Shown here piece by piece: positions 5,907 to 12,272 of a stretch of 12,670 nucleotides of DNA. A program made the position numbers and the translations under genes. The stretch is from an uncultured Oscillospiraceae bacterium. Its GTDB lineage: Bacteria; Bacillota; Clostridia; Oscillospirales; Acutalibacteraceae. Each line of letters starts with the position of its first letter. Positions within the stretch are counted from its first letter, which is position 1. Where the stretch lies: contig URDW01000056.1 in the NCBI GenBank assembly GCA_900546735.1, positions 1-12,670 of the forward strand. The letters are read 5' to 3'. The notes below the pieces were generated by a model. It was not told the origin of the DNA, made no database searches, and saw only the letters and a list, made by a program, of their open reading frames with translations.

Positions 5907-6743
5907 GTGAAATACCCAGATTACCGCGAACAGCGTTCGCACGGCACGCTGGCCTTTCCGTGTCAATATTACAACGTTACCCGCACGCACCCGCGTTATT
6001 ATGCGTCTTTTCACTGGCACCCGGAAACAGAGCTGATCCGTGTGCTTTCCGGCTGTGTACATGTGAACACCGACACCGCCAAATACGAACTGCACCCCGG
6101 CGAACTGCTGCTGATCGGCGGCGGCATACTGCACAGCTACGCCCCGGAAGACAACTGCGAATACGAATGCATTGTGTTCGACATGGACTTTTTGTCCGGC
6201 GCGCCCGACATATGCCGAAGCTATTTCCGCTCGCAGTCCATGATAGACCCGTTTTTTACAAAAAACGACACCGAGATCGTGCAGGCGGCTTACGGCGCTT
6301 TTGACACGATGCGCGCGGAGCGCGCAGGCTATGAACTGCTGACCGCCGGTTTTCTGTGCACCTTTTTTGCAAAAATCATTGAAAACGGCCGGTACAACCA
6401 GATCGTAACGCTGTCTTCTTCCCAGCGCAAACGTCTGAGCGCCTTCAAGAACGTGCTGTCCTACATAGAGGGGCACTACGGCAGCGAAATTTCGCTGGAC
6501 GACCTGGCCGACGTGGCCGACATGAACCCCAACTATTTCTGCCGCTTTTTCAAAAACATGACCGGCAAGACCCCCATCGACTACCTGAACTATTACCGAA
6601 TCGAAAAAGCCTGCGCCGAGCTGGCCGAAGGTTCCAAGACCGTGGCCGAAATCGCAGAGCACTGCGGCTACAACGACTGCGGCTACTTTATCAAAGTGTT
6701 CAAGCGCTACAAGGGCGTAACGCCCTCGCGCTACTTAAAATGA
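5907..6743 (+). CDS. AraC-family transcriptional regulator with N-terminal cupin domain
   Basis: A 278-aa AraC/XylS-type regulator. The N-terminal half is a cupin-like ligand domain (about 20-95): HWH at 36-38, an ELHPGELLLI strand-turn (61-70) and a later His (76), typical of sugar-sensing members. The C-terminal two-helix-turn-helix domain spans about 180-278: helix-turn-helix 1 at about 195-216 (ISLDDLADVADMNPNYFCRF) and 2 at about 243-266, ending in the signature GYNDCGYFIKVFKRYKGVTP (254-273). The start is GTG at 5907 with CGGAGGA (5894-5900) six nt upstream; the first in-frame ATG lies far inside the cupin domain. The gene stands alone between its own promoter and terminator. No sugar transport or hydrolase genes adjoin it, so the ligand and targets cannot be told; sugar control is the usual role of such proteins. 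Confidence 0.93.
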   Translation: MKYPDYREQRSHGTLAFPCQYYNVTRTHPRYYASFHWHPETELIRVLSGCVHVNTDTAKYELHPGELLLIGGGILHSYAPEDNCEYECIVFDMDFLSGAPDICRSYFRSQSMIDPFFTKNDTEIVQAAYGAFDTMRAERAGYELLTAGFLCTFFAKIIENGRYNQIVTLSSSQRKRLSAFKNVLSYIEGHYGSEISLDDLADVADMNPNYFCRFFKNMTGKTPIDYLNYYRIEKACAELAEGSKTVAEIAEHCGYNDCGYFIKVFKRYKGVTPSRYLK

Positions 6744-6761
6744 ACCGTTCTGCTGTGAACG

Positions 6762-6800
6762 AAAACCTGCTGCCAACCGGCGGCAGGTTTTTCTTTTTCA
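6762..6800 (+). terminator. Terminator of the AraC-family gene
   Basis: A stem of about 11-13 bp (6762-6774 with 6779-6791, one G-U pair, loop AACC) is followed by TTTTTCTTTTT. It lies 18 nt after the stop codon. Confidence 0.92.
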
Positions 6801-6910
6801 CGACTTTTTTGGGGATTTTGTTTATTTTTAGGTTTTGCGCAATTTTCCACATTTTTTGCACATGCACGAATTTGCAAACTGCGCAATATTTTTTAATAGT
6901 TTTAAATTAT

Positions 6911-6931
6911 TATATTAATTACATTAATATA
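6911..6931. repeat. 21-bp perfect AT-rich palindrome
   Basis: Arms TATATTAAT (6911-6919) and ATTAATATA (6923-6931) flank TAC. All nine pairs match. It lies in AT-rich DNA, so chance carries some weight. Confidence 0.55.
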
Positions 6932-6965
6932 TAAAATCATTCCTGACTTTCGACCATATTTTTGG

Positions 6966-6986
6966 TGTAAAGGAAATTTCTTTACA
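6966..6986. repeat. 21-bp near-perfect palindrome, operator-like
   Basis: TGTAAAG (6966-6972) and CTTTACA (6980-6986) flank a GAAATTT core that is itself nearly symmetric; nine of ten pairs match. The form is that of a dimeric repressor site. I do not recognise the regulator. Confidence 0.5.
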
Positions 6987-7156
6987 AAAGAAGTCGCCGG
7001 CAAGACGGCTGACAAAGCAAAAAAGCGGCACGCAAAACCGCAAAAAACACAGAATCACACGGCTGTGCGCCGTCAAAATACGGCCAAAAAGCCCCAAAAA
7101 TGCACGCCGTGCAGGCCGACCGTTTGTACGGTGTAATTTTACACGCCTTTTGTCTA

Positions 7157-7195
7157 ATATAGTACGCAATGTACTACAAAACAGACGTACTATAT
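7157..7195. repeat. GTAC-centred inverted repeat cluster
   Basis: An exact 10-bp inverted repeat (ATATAGTACG 7157-7166 with CGTACTATAT 7186-7195) encloses a third GTACTA (7171-7176), which also pairs as TAGTAC-N5-GTACTA with 7160-7165. Three TAGTAC/GTACTA half-sites within 40 bp look like a regulator cluster. Confidence 0.45.
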
Positions 7196-7240
7196 ATTGA
7201 TATTTTTCGGAAATTCCCCGAAAACAAATCAATATGTAGT
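7189..7240. repeat. 52-bp imperfect hairpin or palindrome
   Basis: Outer arms ACTATATATTGAT (7189-7201) and ATCAATATGTAGT (7228-7240) pair over 13 positions with one G-U. After a small internal loop (2 and 3 nt), inner arms TTTTCGG (7204-7210) and CCGAAAA (7218-7224) pair over 7 bp around a 7-nt loop. It is too long and ordered to dismiss and is not followed by a T run, so it is not a standard terminator. Confidence 0.55.
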
Positions 7241-7442
7241 GCCGATTTCAAATTGTTACAAAAAAAGGTTACAAAATGACATTTTTGGAGTGGCAGTTTT
7301 TTAGAAATTGAACAAATTTTGAACTTCACGCTTTAGCAGGTGAAAACAAATAATGGACGAATCAAAGGGTATAAGTCTATTTGTAAAAAGGGGCCAAAAA
7401 TGGTTATTGTGCAAACTGCACAAACAGAGGCGGTTTGGAAAA

Positions 7443-7470
7443 TTGACTTGTTGTGAATTTGTGATATAAT
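7443..7470 (+). promoter_or_regulatory. Promoter of the DUF348-G5-3D gene
   Basis: TTGACT (7443-7448), 16-bp spacer, perfect TATAAT (7465-7470) preceded by TGA (extended -10). The start is near 7477, giving a long leader of about 142 nt. A 17-bp inverted repeat TTGTGCA-AAC-TGCACAA (7407-7423) ends 19 bp upstream of the -35, a position suited to an activator. Confidence 0.82.
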
Positions 7471-7523
7471 GGCCTTGTTTGCGGAAATACTATAACGGTC
7501 AATGCGAAAAAAACAGATTTTGC

Positions 7524-7563
7524 CAGCCGTGTTGCAGGCGCATATTTTTACCTGCCGCGGCTG
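7524..7563 (+). other. Leader hairpin upstream of the 3D-domain gene
   Basis: Within the leader, 7524-7531 pairs with 7556-7563 (8 bp, one G-U) and stacks through a 2-nt bulge (7532-7533) on a 5-bp stem (7534-7538 with 7551-7555) with a 12-nt loop. No T run follows. A tiny ATG ORF of ten codons (7571-7603) lies between it and the ribosome site. I see no match to the ydaO c-di-AMP riboswitch, which often precedes cell-wall genes of this kind. Confidence 0.5.
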
Positions 7564-7618
7564 TTCAAATATGGCTGAAGCCTTTAAACGATTTCCCATT
7601 TAAGAAAAGGAGAATTAG

Positions 7619-8848
7619 ATGATTAACCAATCAAGCGTTGAAAGGGTGCGCAAGCTTTCGCGAGTGCTCCTTGCAACCGTGGTCGTGGTGCTGCTTACAA
7701 TCACCTATTTTGCAACAACGGCGTTTGCAGGCATGCTTGGCGAGTACAACGTGACCATCGTTGACGGCGACGACACGATCGCAGTGACAACAAATGAAAC
7801 GGCTGCATTCGAAATTCTTGAACAAAATTCCATTACCATCGGCCCGGACGACAAAGTCGACATTTCTGCTTTTGAAAGCGGCAAGGGCGGCACCATCGTC
7901 ATCCAGCGGCTGAAATCGGTCAATATTGATTTCGAAGACAATATTTCCACCTACGAGGTATATGCCGAAACGGTGAAAGAAGCCATGGAAGAGATCGGCA
8001 TCGTCCTGACCGAGAACGACACGGTCAACTTTGACCTGAGCGAACCGGTCACCGAGGGCATGGTCATCCGCATCACTTCCCCGCGCGCCGTTTCCCTGAC
8101 GGCGGACGGCAAGACCACCAGCCACCTGCTGACGGGCGGCACGGTGGGCGAGCTGCTGCAGGCAGCCGGCATCACCCTTGGTGAAAACGACACCGTGACC
8201 CCCGGTGCTGACACACAGCTGGCCGCCGGCCTGCAGGTCGTTGTGCAGCGTGTGGAGTACAAAACAGAAGTCAAAACCGAAACCCTGCCGTACACCACCA
8301 AAACCGTGAACGACAGTTCGCTGGCACGCGGCAAAACAAAGACTGTAACAAAAGGCGAAAACGGCCTGGACAAAGTGACCTACCTGGTGAAATATGTAGA
8401 CGGCGAAGCCGTTGAGATGACCGAGCAGGCACGCGAAACGGTCAAGGAAGCTACGCAGAAGGTCGTGAAAGTCGGCACCAAAAAAGTTTCTGCCGGCCAG
8501 AACGGCGTTTCGTCCAAGGGCGGCTACAGCGTAGGCGACGTGATCAGCGGCCGCAAAACGCACTACTGCGCCTGCACCAAGTGCACCGGCCGCACTTCCA
8601 ATTTCAAAACGGCCAGCGGCATGAAAGTCTACAACGGCATGAGCAACCCGTATATCGTGGCCTGCAACTGGCTGCCCCTCGGTTCCGTGATCGAGGTGGA
8701 CGGCGTGCAGTACACCGTAGCCGACCGCGGCGGCAGCGGCCTTTCCAAAGCCGGCAAGATCGACATCTTTACACCGGAAGGCCACGCCGCATGCCTGAAA
8801 AAAGGCATCGGCTCGTGCACGATCAAGATCGTACGCCTGGGCTGGTAA
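7619..8848 (+). CDS. DUF348-G5-3D domain cell-wall protein (YabE/resuscitation factor-like)
   Basis: A 409-aa membrane-anchored or secreted protein built like B. subtilis YabE and firmicute stationary-phase muralytic proteins. It has a basic start, a hydrophobic segment at about 16-37 ending in TTAFAG (a possible signal cleavage), three DUF348 repeats (about 43-96, 101-152, 156-210), a G5 domain (about 212-289), a short linker, and a C-terminal 3D domain (about 310-408). The 3D domain is expected to be a double-psi barrel that cuts or binds peptidoglycan glycan. It keeps Asp369 (VADRGG) and Asp382 (KIDIF), and PLGS (353-356), but where many 3D domains have the first Asp (AVDP) it reads ACNW (348-351). 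Six cysteines (317, 319, 322, 349, 392, 400) occur only in this domain. The ATG has AGGAG (7608-7612) six nt upstream. The gene has its own promoter, long leader and terminator. Likely role: cell-wall remodelling; enzyme activity is inferred. Confidence 0.92.
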   Translation: MINQSSVERVRKLSRVLLATVVVVLLTITYFATTAFAGMLGEYNVTIVDGDDTIAVTTNETAAFEILEQNSITIGPDDKVDISAFESGKGGTIVIQRLKSVNIDFEDNISTYEVYAETVKEAMEEIGIVLTENDTVNFDLSEPVTEGMVIRITSPRAVSLTADGKTTSHLLTGGTVGELLQAAGITLGENDTVTPGADTQLAAGLQVVVQRVEYKTEVKTETLPYTTKTVNDSSLARGKTKTVTKGENGLDKVTYLVKYVDGEAVEMTEQARETVKEATQKVVKVGTKKVSAGQNGVSSKGGYSVGDVISGRKTHYCACTKCTGRTSNFKTASGMKVYNGMSNPYIVACNWLPLGSVIEVDGVQYTVADRGGSGLSKAGKIDIFTPEGHAACLKKGIGSCTIKIVRLGW

Positions 8849-8862
8849 ATAAAACAAAAGCC

Positions 8863-8891
8863 AAAGCGTCTGCAAAAGCAGGCGCTTTTTT
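8863..8891 (+). terminator. Terminator of the 3D-domain gene
   Basis: An 11-bp stem (8863-8873 with 8878-8888, one G-U), loop AAAA, runs into six T (8886-8891). It starts 14 nt after the stop codon. Confidence 0.92.
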
Positions 8892-9007
8892 GCTGCCCTG
8901 CGCGCAGACTGGGAAACACGGCAAAAAAAAGACGGCGCACGGCCCGGCGAAAACGGCGGCACGAAACGGCCGATTTTTGTGCACTGCCCCGAAAAGCGGC
9001 GATTTCC

Positions 9008-9036
9008 TTGACTTTTGGGGCGGAATCAAGTAAACT
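9008..9036 (+). promoter_or_regulatory. Promoter of glyS
   Basis: TTGACT (9008-9013), 17-bp spacer, TAAACT (9031-9036). The start would be near 9043, so the leader is only about 30 nt and there is no room for a T-box riboswitch. Confidence 0.72.
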
Positions 9037-9073
9037 GACAATAGATTATTATAAATACAGCGGAGGCAGAAAG

Positions 9074-10453
9074 ATGTTAAACAGTGAAAAAACGATGGAC
9101 GCCATTGTAGCGCTTTGCAAAAACAGAGGCTTTGTGTACCCCGGCTCCGAAATTTACGGCGGCCTTTCCAATACATGGGACTACGGCCCGCTGGGCGTAG
9201 AATTTAAAAACAACGTCAAAAAGGCCTGGTGGAAAAAGTTTGTACAGGAAAGCCAGTACAACGTGGGCCTGGACAGCGCCATTTTCATGAACCCCCAAAC
9301 CTGGGTGGCCAGCGGCCATGTGGGCGGCTTTTCCGACCCGCTGATGGACTGCAAGGTCTGCAAAACGCGCCACCGCGCCGACCAGCTGATCGAGGCGGCC
9401 GGCGTGAACCCGGCCGGCTGGAGCAACGAGGAGATGAGCGCCTACATTAAGGAGCACAACATCACCTGCCCCGACTGCGGCAGCTGCGACTTTACCGACA
9501 TCCGCCAGTTCAATCTGATGTTCAAAACCTACCAGGGCGTAACGGAGGACGCGAAGAACGAGATCTACCTGCGCCCCGAAACGGCCCAGGGCATTTTTGT
9601 AAACTTTGCGAACATCCAGCGCACCACGCGCCGCAAGGTGCCGTTCGGCGTGTGCCAGGTGGGCAAGTCCTTCCGCAACGAGATCACGCCCGGCAACTTC
9701 ATTTTCCGCACGCGCGAATTTGAGCAGATGGAAATGGAATTCTTCTGCAAGCCCGGCACCGACCTGGACTGGTTCAAATACTGGAAAGACCACTGCGAGC
9801 AGTTTTTGCTTTCGCTCGGCCTGAAAAAAGAGAACATCCGCCTGCGCGACCACGAAAAAGAGGAGTTGTCGCACTACTCGAACGCCACGACCGACATTGA
9901 GTTCCTGTTCCCGTTCGGCTGGGGCGAGCTTTGGGGCATTGCCGACCGCACCGACTTTGACCTGACCCGCCACCAGGAGACCTCCGGCAAGTCGCTTGAG
10001 TACTTTGACCCGACGACGAACGAAAAATACCTGCCCTACGTCATTGAGCCGTCGCTCGGCGCAGACCGCGTGGCGCTGGCCTTCCTTTGCGACGCCTACG
10101 ACGAGGAGGTCGTGGACGAAGCCAAAAACGACAAGCGCACCGTTTTGCGCCTGCACCCGGCGCTGGCGCCCTACAAGGCCGCCGTGCTGCCGCTTTCCAA
10201 AAAGCTTGCCGAGCAGGCCGGCGAGATCTGCGCGACTTTGCGCAAAAAGTTCAACATCGACTACGACGACGCCGGCTCCATCGGCAAGCGTTACCGCCGC
10301 CAGGACGAGATCGGCACGCCGTTTTGCATTACCTACGACTTTGACAGCCAGGAGGACGGCTGCGTGACCGTGCGTGACCGCGACACGATGGAGCAGGTGC
10401 GCATGCCGATCGACAAGCTGGCCGCTTACATCGAGGAAAAGCTCGACTTTTAA
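9074..10453 (+). CDS. glyS: Glycyl-tRNA synthetase, dimeric class II type
   Basis: The enzyme charges tRNA-Gly with glycine in the cytoplasm. The 459-aa product is the single-chain alpha2 (eukaryote/archaea-like) form found in many Firmicutes and Actinobacteria, not the alpha2-beta2 GlyQ-GlyS form. Seen: the N-terminal [17 protein letters not shown] segment (30-41, here [14 protein letters not shown]), [10 protein letters not shown] (166-175), motif 2 [19 protein letters not shown] (200-218) and motif 3 [14 protein letters not shown] (325-338). An insertion holds zinc-ligand-like cysteines: C93 and C96, C132, C135 and C138. The C-terminal anticodon-binding domain covers about 360-455. The ATG at 9074 has GGAGG (9062-9066) seven nt upstream; the frame is open 22 codons further back but through the promoter. 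It is transcribed with the DUF975 gene 22 nt downstream. Confidence 0.97.
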   Translation: MLNSEKTMDAIVALCKNRGFVYPGSEIYGGLSNTWDYGPLGVEFKNNVKKAWWKKFVQESQYNVGLDSAIFMNPQTWVASGHVGGFSDPLMDCKVCKTRHRADQLIEAAGVNPAGWSNEEMSAYIKEHNITCPDCGSCDFTDIRQFNLMFKTYQGVTEDAKNEIYLRPETAQGIFVNFANIQRTTRRKVPFGVCQVGKSFRNEITPGNFIFRTREFEQMEMEFFCKPGTDLDWFKYWKDHCEQFLLSLGLKKENIRLRDHEKEELSHYSNATTDIEFLFPFGWGELWGIADRTDFDLTRHQETSGKSLEYFDPTTNEKYLPYVIEPSLGADRVALAFLCDAYDEEVVDEAKNDKRTVLRLHPALAPYKAAVLPLSKKLAEQAGEICATLRKKFNIDYDDAGSIGKRYRRQDEIGTPFCITYDFDSQEDGCVTVRDRDTMEQVRMPIDKLAAYIEEKLDF

Positions 10454-10472
10454 AACACTTTAAGGAAGTGTT
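10454..10472 (+). promoter_or_regulatory. Hairpin that captures the DUF975 gene's ribosome site
   Basis: Just after the glyS stop, AACACTT (10454-10460) pairs exactly with AAGTGTT (10466-10472) around the loop TAAGG. The ribosome site AAGGAAG (10462-10468) is split between loop and 3' stem, so folding would partly hide it. Ribosomes finishing glyS reach this point and could open it, which would couple translation. The stem is AU-rich and weak. Confidence 0.45.
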
Positions 10473-10475
10473 CCT

Positions 10476-12074
10476 ATGGACAGAAAGCTGATCAAAAAAC
10501 AGGCGCGCACGCTGATCCGTGGCAACGTGTGGAAGCTGTTTGTCATTTCGCTGGTGAGCGTGATGCTGGTGCCGCTGGTGCAGGGCATCGTTACCCTGCG
10601 CACAACGGCGGCGGATCTGCGCGAGATCGTGGAAGACGGCCTGCTGGAGGAAGACGGCGGCTTTAACAGCTACGGCAGCGAAGAGGAATTCGACTTTTAC
10701 AACTTCGGCAACGACGACGCGTTCGACCCCTATTACTTTGAGGACTTCGGCAGCCGGATCGGCGCGCTGCCGACAGCCGCGGCAAACGAATACGGCTACG
10801 GCAATTTCGGTGATTTCGGCGATTTCGGCACAGACGACTTCGGTTATGCCGATGACTACGGTTACTACGACGGTTACGGCGAATACGGCGGCGACGGCTG
10901 GGGCCTTTACCCCGGCGACGGTTACGACAGCAACGACGCGTTTGAAAACCGCTACGGTGTAACGCCGCAGTCCATGCTGCGCTTTCTGGTGACCCTTCTG
11001 CTCAGCTTTGTGCTGAGCGTAGCCGCCATCATCCTGCTGCCTGTGCAGACGACCGCTGCCGGCTACTATGTGCAGACCGTGCGCGGCTTCAAGCCGGAAA
11101 TAAGCGACATTCGCGGTATTTACAGAACCGCGTTTAAAACGGCCTACTTCAAAAAGCTGGGGCTTGAGCTGCTGATGAATCTTGCCATCGGCGCGGCCTC
11201 GCTGCTGTTCATCGTGCCCGGCGTCATCCTTTCGCTGCACTGGGCCTTTGCGCGCCAGATCCTTTGCGACAACCCTGAAATGGACATTTTTGACGCGCTG
11301 CGCCTGAGCGGCCAGATGACCAAGGGCCACAAGGGCGAGCTGTTTGTGCTTTGGCTGAGCTTTTTGGGCTGGTTTTTGCTGGGCAGCATTACGCTGGGGC
11401 TGGCCTGGATCTACGTTTACCCGTACTACCAGACGACCGTGGCGCTTTACTACCAGAACTTCAAGATCCGCGCCCTGCAGACGCACGCCGTGGACCCGCA
11501 GGAATTCATGTCGCAGGCCGAACGCGCGGCGCAGTTCACAGCCCAGACCGGCACGCCCTGGGGCGCCGGCGCAAACGGCTATGTGCCGCGCCAGGAGCAG
11601 GCGCAGCCGAACACCGGCTGGGCGCCGCCGCAGACGGCGGCTTACCCCGGCGCACAGGCTTCCCCCACGCAGCCGGCCGGCGGGGTGACGTTTACCGAAG
11701 CGCAGTACACCGTGCCGCAGGAGCCGGACTACATCCGCCCCGAGGCGCCGAAAGACGTGTTTGCTGCCGCCGAGGAACCGCAGGACGTTTTTGAAGCAGC
11801 GCAGGAGGCCGCAGAGCCGTTTTCTGCACCGCAGACGAGTTCAGATGCGAAAGATACAGAAAACGCCGCGCAAAGGCCGCAGAACGCAAATTCCAAGTCT
11901 GCGCCCGAAACATCCGGCGATGCCGGCACAGAAAACAGCGCCGCACACAGCGGCACACCGGCAAACAACGCAAAAGACACACCGGCCAGGACCGATGCTG
12001 ACACCCCGGACCCGCCGCAGGAAAGCGCGCCCGAACCGGCGCCCCAAGACGAAAGCGGCGAAACAAAAGAATAA
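10476..12074 (+). CDS. DUF975 membrane protein with low-complexity insert and disordered tail (532 aa)
   Basis: The core matches DUF975: an N-terminal helix RTLIRGNVWKLF (11-22) leading into membrane segment 1 (about 21-40), then segments at about 168-190, 230-253 and 288-312. The conserved pieces are FIVPGVILSL (245-254), DALRLSGQMTKGHKGELF (273-290), LSFLGWFLL (294-302) and PYYQTTVALYY (316-326). DUF975 has no known function. Two additions make this one twice the usual length of roughly 200-270 aa. Residues about 56-160, between segments 1 and 2, form an acidic, Gly/Tyr/Phe-rich low-complexity insert. Residues about 340-532 are a Pro/Ala/Glu/Gln-rich, probably disordered tail with a tandem 10-residue repeat (425-434 and 435-444). 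The ATG at 10476 has AAGGAAG seven nt upstream. It follows glyS by 22 nt and ends at a strong terminator, so it shares the glyS transcript. Confidence 0.88.
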   Translation: MDRKLIKKQARTLIRGNVWKLFVISLVSVMLVPLVQGIVTLRTTAADLREIVEDGLLEEDGGFNSYGSEEEFDFYNFGNDDAFDPYYFEDFGSRIGALPTAAANEYGYGNFGDFGDFGTDDFGYADDYGYYDGYGEYGGDGWGLYPGDGYDSNDAFENRYGVTPQSMLRFLVTLLLSFVLSVAAIILLPVQTTAAGYYVQTVRGFKPEISDIRGIYRTAFKTAYFKKLGLELLMNLAIGAASLLFIVPGVILSLHWAFARQILCDNPEMDIFDALRLSGQMTKGHKGELFVLWLSFLGWFLLGSITLGLAWIYVYPYYQTTVALYYQNFKIRALQTHAVDPQEFMSQAERAAQFTAQTGTPWGAGANGYVPRQEQAQPNTGWAPPQTAAYPGAQASPTQPAGGVTFTEAQYTVPQEPDYIRPEAPKDVFAAAEEPQDVFEAAQEAAEPFSAPQTSSDAKDTENAAQRPQNANSKSAPETSGDAGTENSAAHSGTPANNAKDTPARTDADTPDPPQESAPEPAPQDESGETKE

Positions 12075-12087
12075 TTTATTGCAAACC

Positions 12088-12120
12088 AAAAAGGAACAGG
12101 CGAAAACCTGTTCCTTTTTT
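12088..12120 (+). terminator. Terminator of the glyS-DUF975 unit (bidirectional)
   Basis: A perfect 13-bp stem (12088-12100 with 12107-12119), loop CGAAAA, ends in six T (12115-12120). Five A on the left arm would provide a T run for transcripts from the right, so it also backs up the ptsI terminator. Confidence 0.93.
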
Positions 12121-12157
12121 CATGCCGCCGGCATATGTTTTTTACACCGCACACAGC

Positions 12158-12196
12158 GAAAAACCCCGCCCGGCAGGTGAGCGTTGCCGGGCGGGG
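12158..12196 (-). terminator. Terminator of ptsI
   Basis: On the minus strand a perfect 12-bp GC-rich stem (12185-12196 with 12164-12175, 9-nt loop) is followed by TTTTT (complement of 12159-12163). It lies 76 nt beyond the ptsI stop codon. Confidence 0.9.
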
Positions 12197-12272
12197 CACA
12201 AAAAGGGGATGATTATTGGCTATATGTTTTGTGCGGCTGCAGCGCCCTGCAAAGCAAATGCCCGGCAGCAGA

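Larger units (their letters stand above)
6801..7442. other. AT-rich intergenic DNA with several palindromes
   Basis: About 640 bp without a gene I can support; the ORFs present are short, lack ribosome sites and have shadow-like composition. It contains perfect or near-perfect inverted repeats at 6911-6931, 6966-6986, 7157-7195, 7189-7240 and 7407-7423, a TTGCGCAA palindrome (6835-6842), and two near-copies of the 14-mer TGCAAACTGCRCAA (6873-6886 and 7410-7423). It lies between a terminator and the promoter of the 3D-domain gene, so it may be a large control region, a site for the neighbouring AraC protein, or hold an unannotated small RNA. Confidence 0.6.

Noticed and set aside
6843..6862. 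Two adjacent matches to the relaxed DnaA box TTWTNCACA (6843-6851 and 6854-6862)
   Set aside because: Only two relaxed matches in AT-rich DNA and no origin genes (dnaA, dnaN, gyrB) nearby; not enough for an origin.
7477..7618. c-di-AMP (ydaO) riboswitch in the 3D-gene leader
   Set aside because: The conserved sequence blocks of that riboswitch were not found; only a simple two-part hairpin is present.
7631..8962. 443-codon antisense frame opposite the 3D-domain gene
   Set aside because: No ribosome site, no recognisable domain and it crosses a terminator; shadow of the sense gene.
8893..9073. T-box riboswitch upstream of glyS
   Set aside because: No T-box sequence or antiterminator pair seen, and the likely promoter lies only about 40 bp before the ATG.
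9077..10156. 359-codon antisense frame opposite glyS
   Set aside because: Composition is that of a codon shadow and glyS motifs on the plus strand are complete.
10800..10960. Tyr/Gly/Asp-rich stretch as a frameshift artefact
   Set aside because: The frame stays open without stops and DUF975 membrane segments in the same frame lie before and after it, so the insert is part of the protein.
12121..12140. Palindrome ATGCCG-C-CGGCAT followed by a T run as a third terminator
   Set aside because: Only 5 bp can pair with a workable loop, the T run is offset by ATG, and strong terminators lie on both sides.
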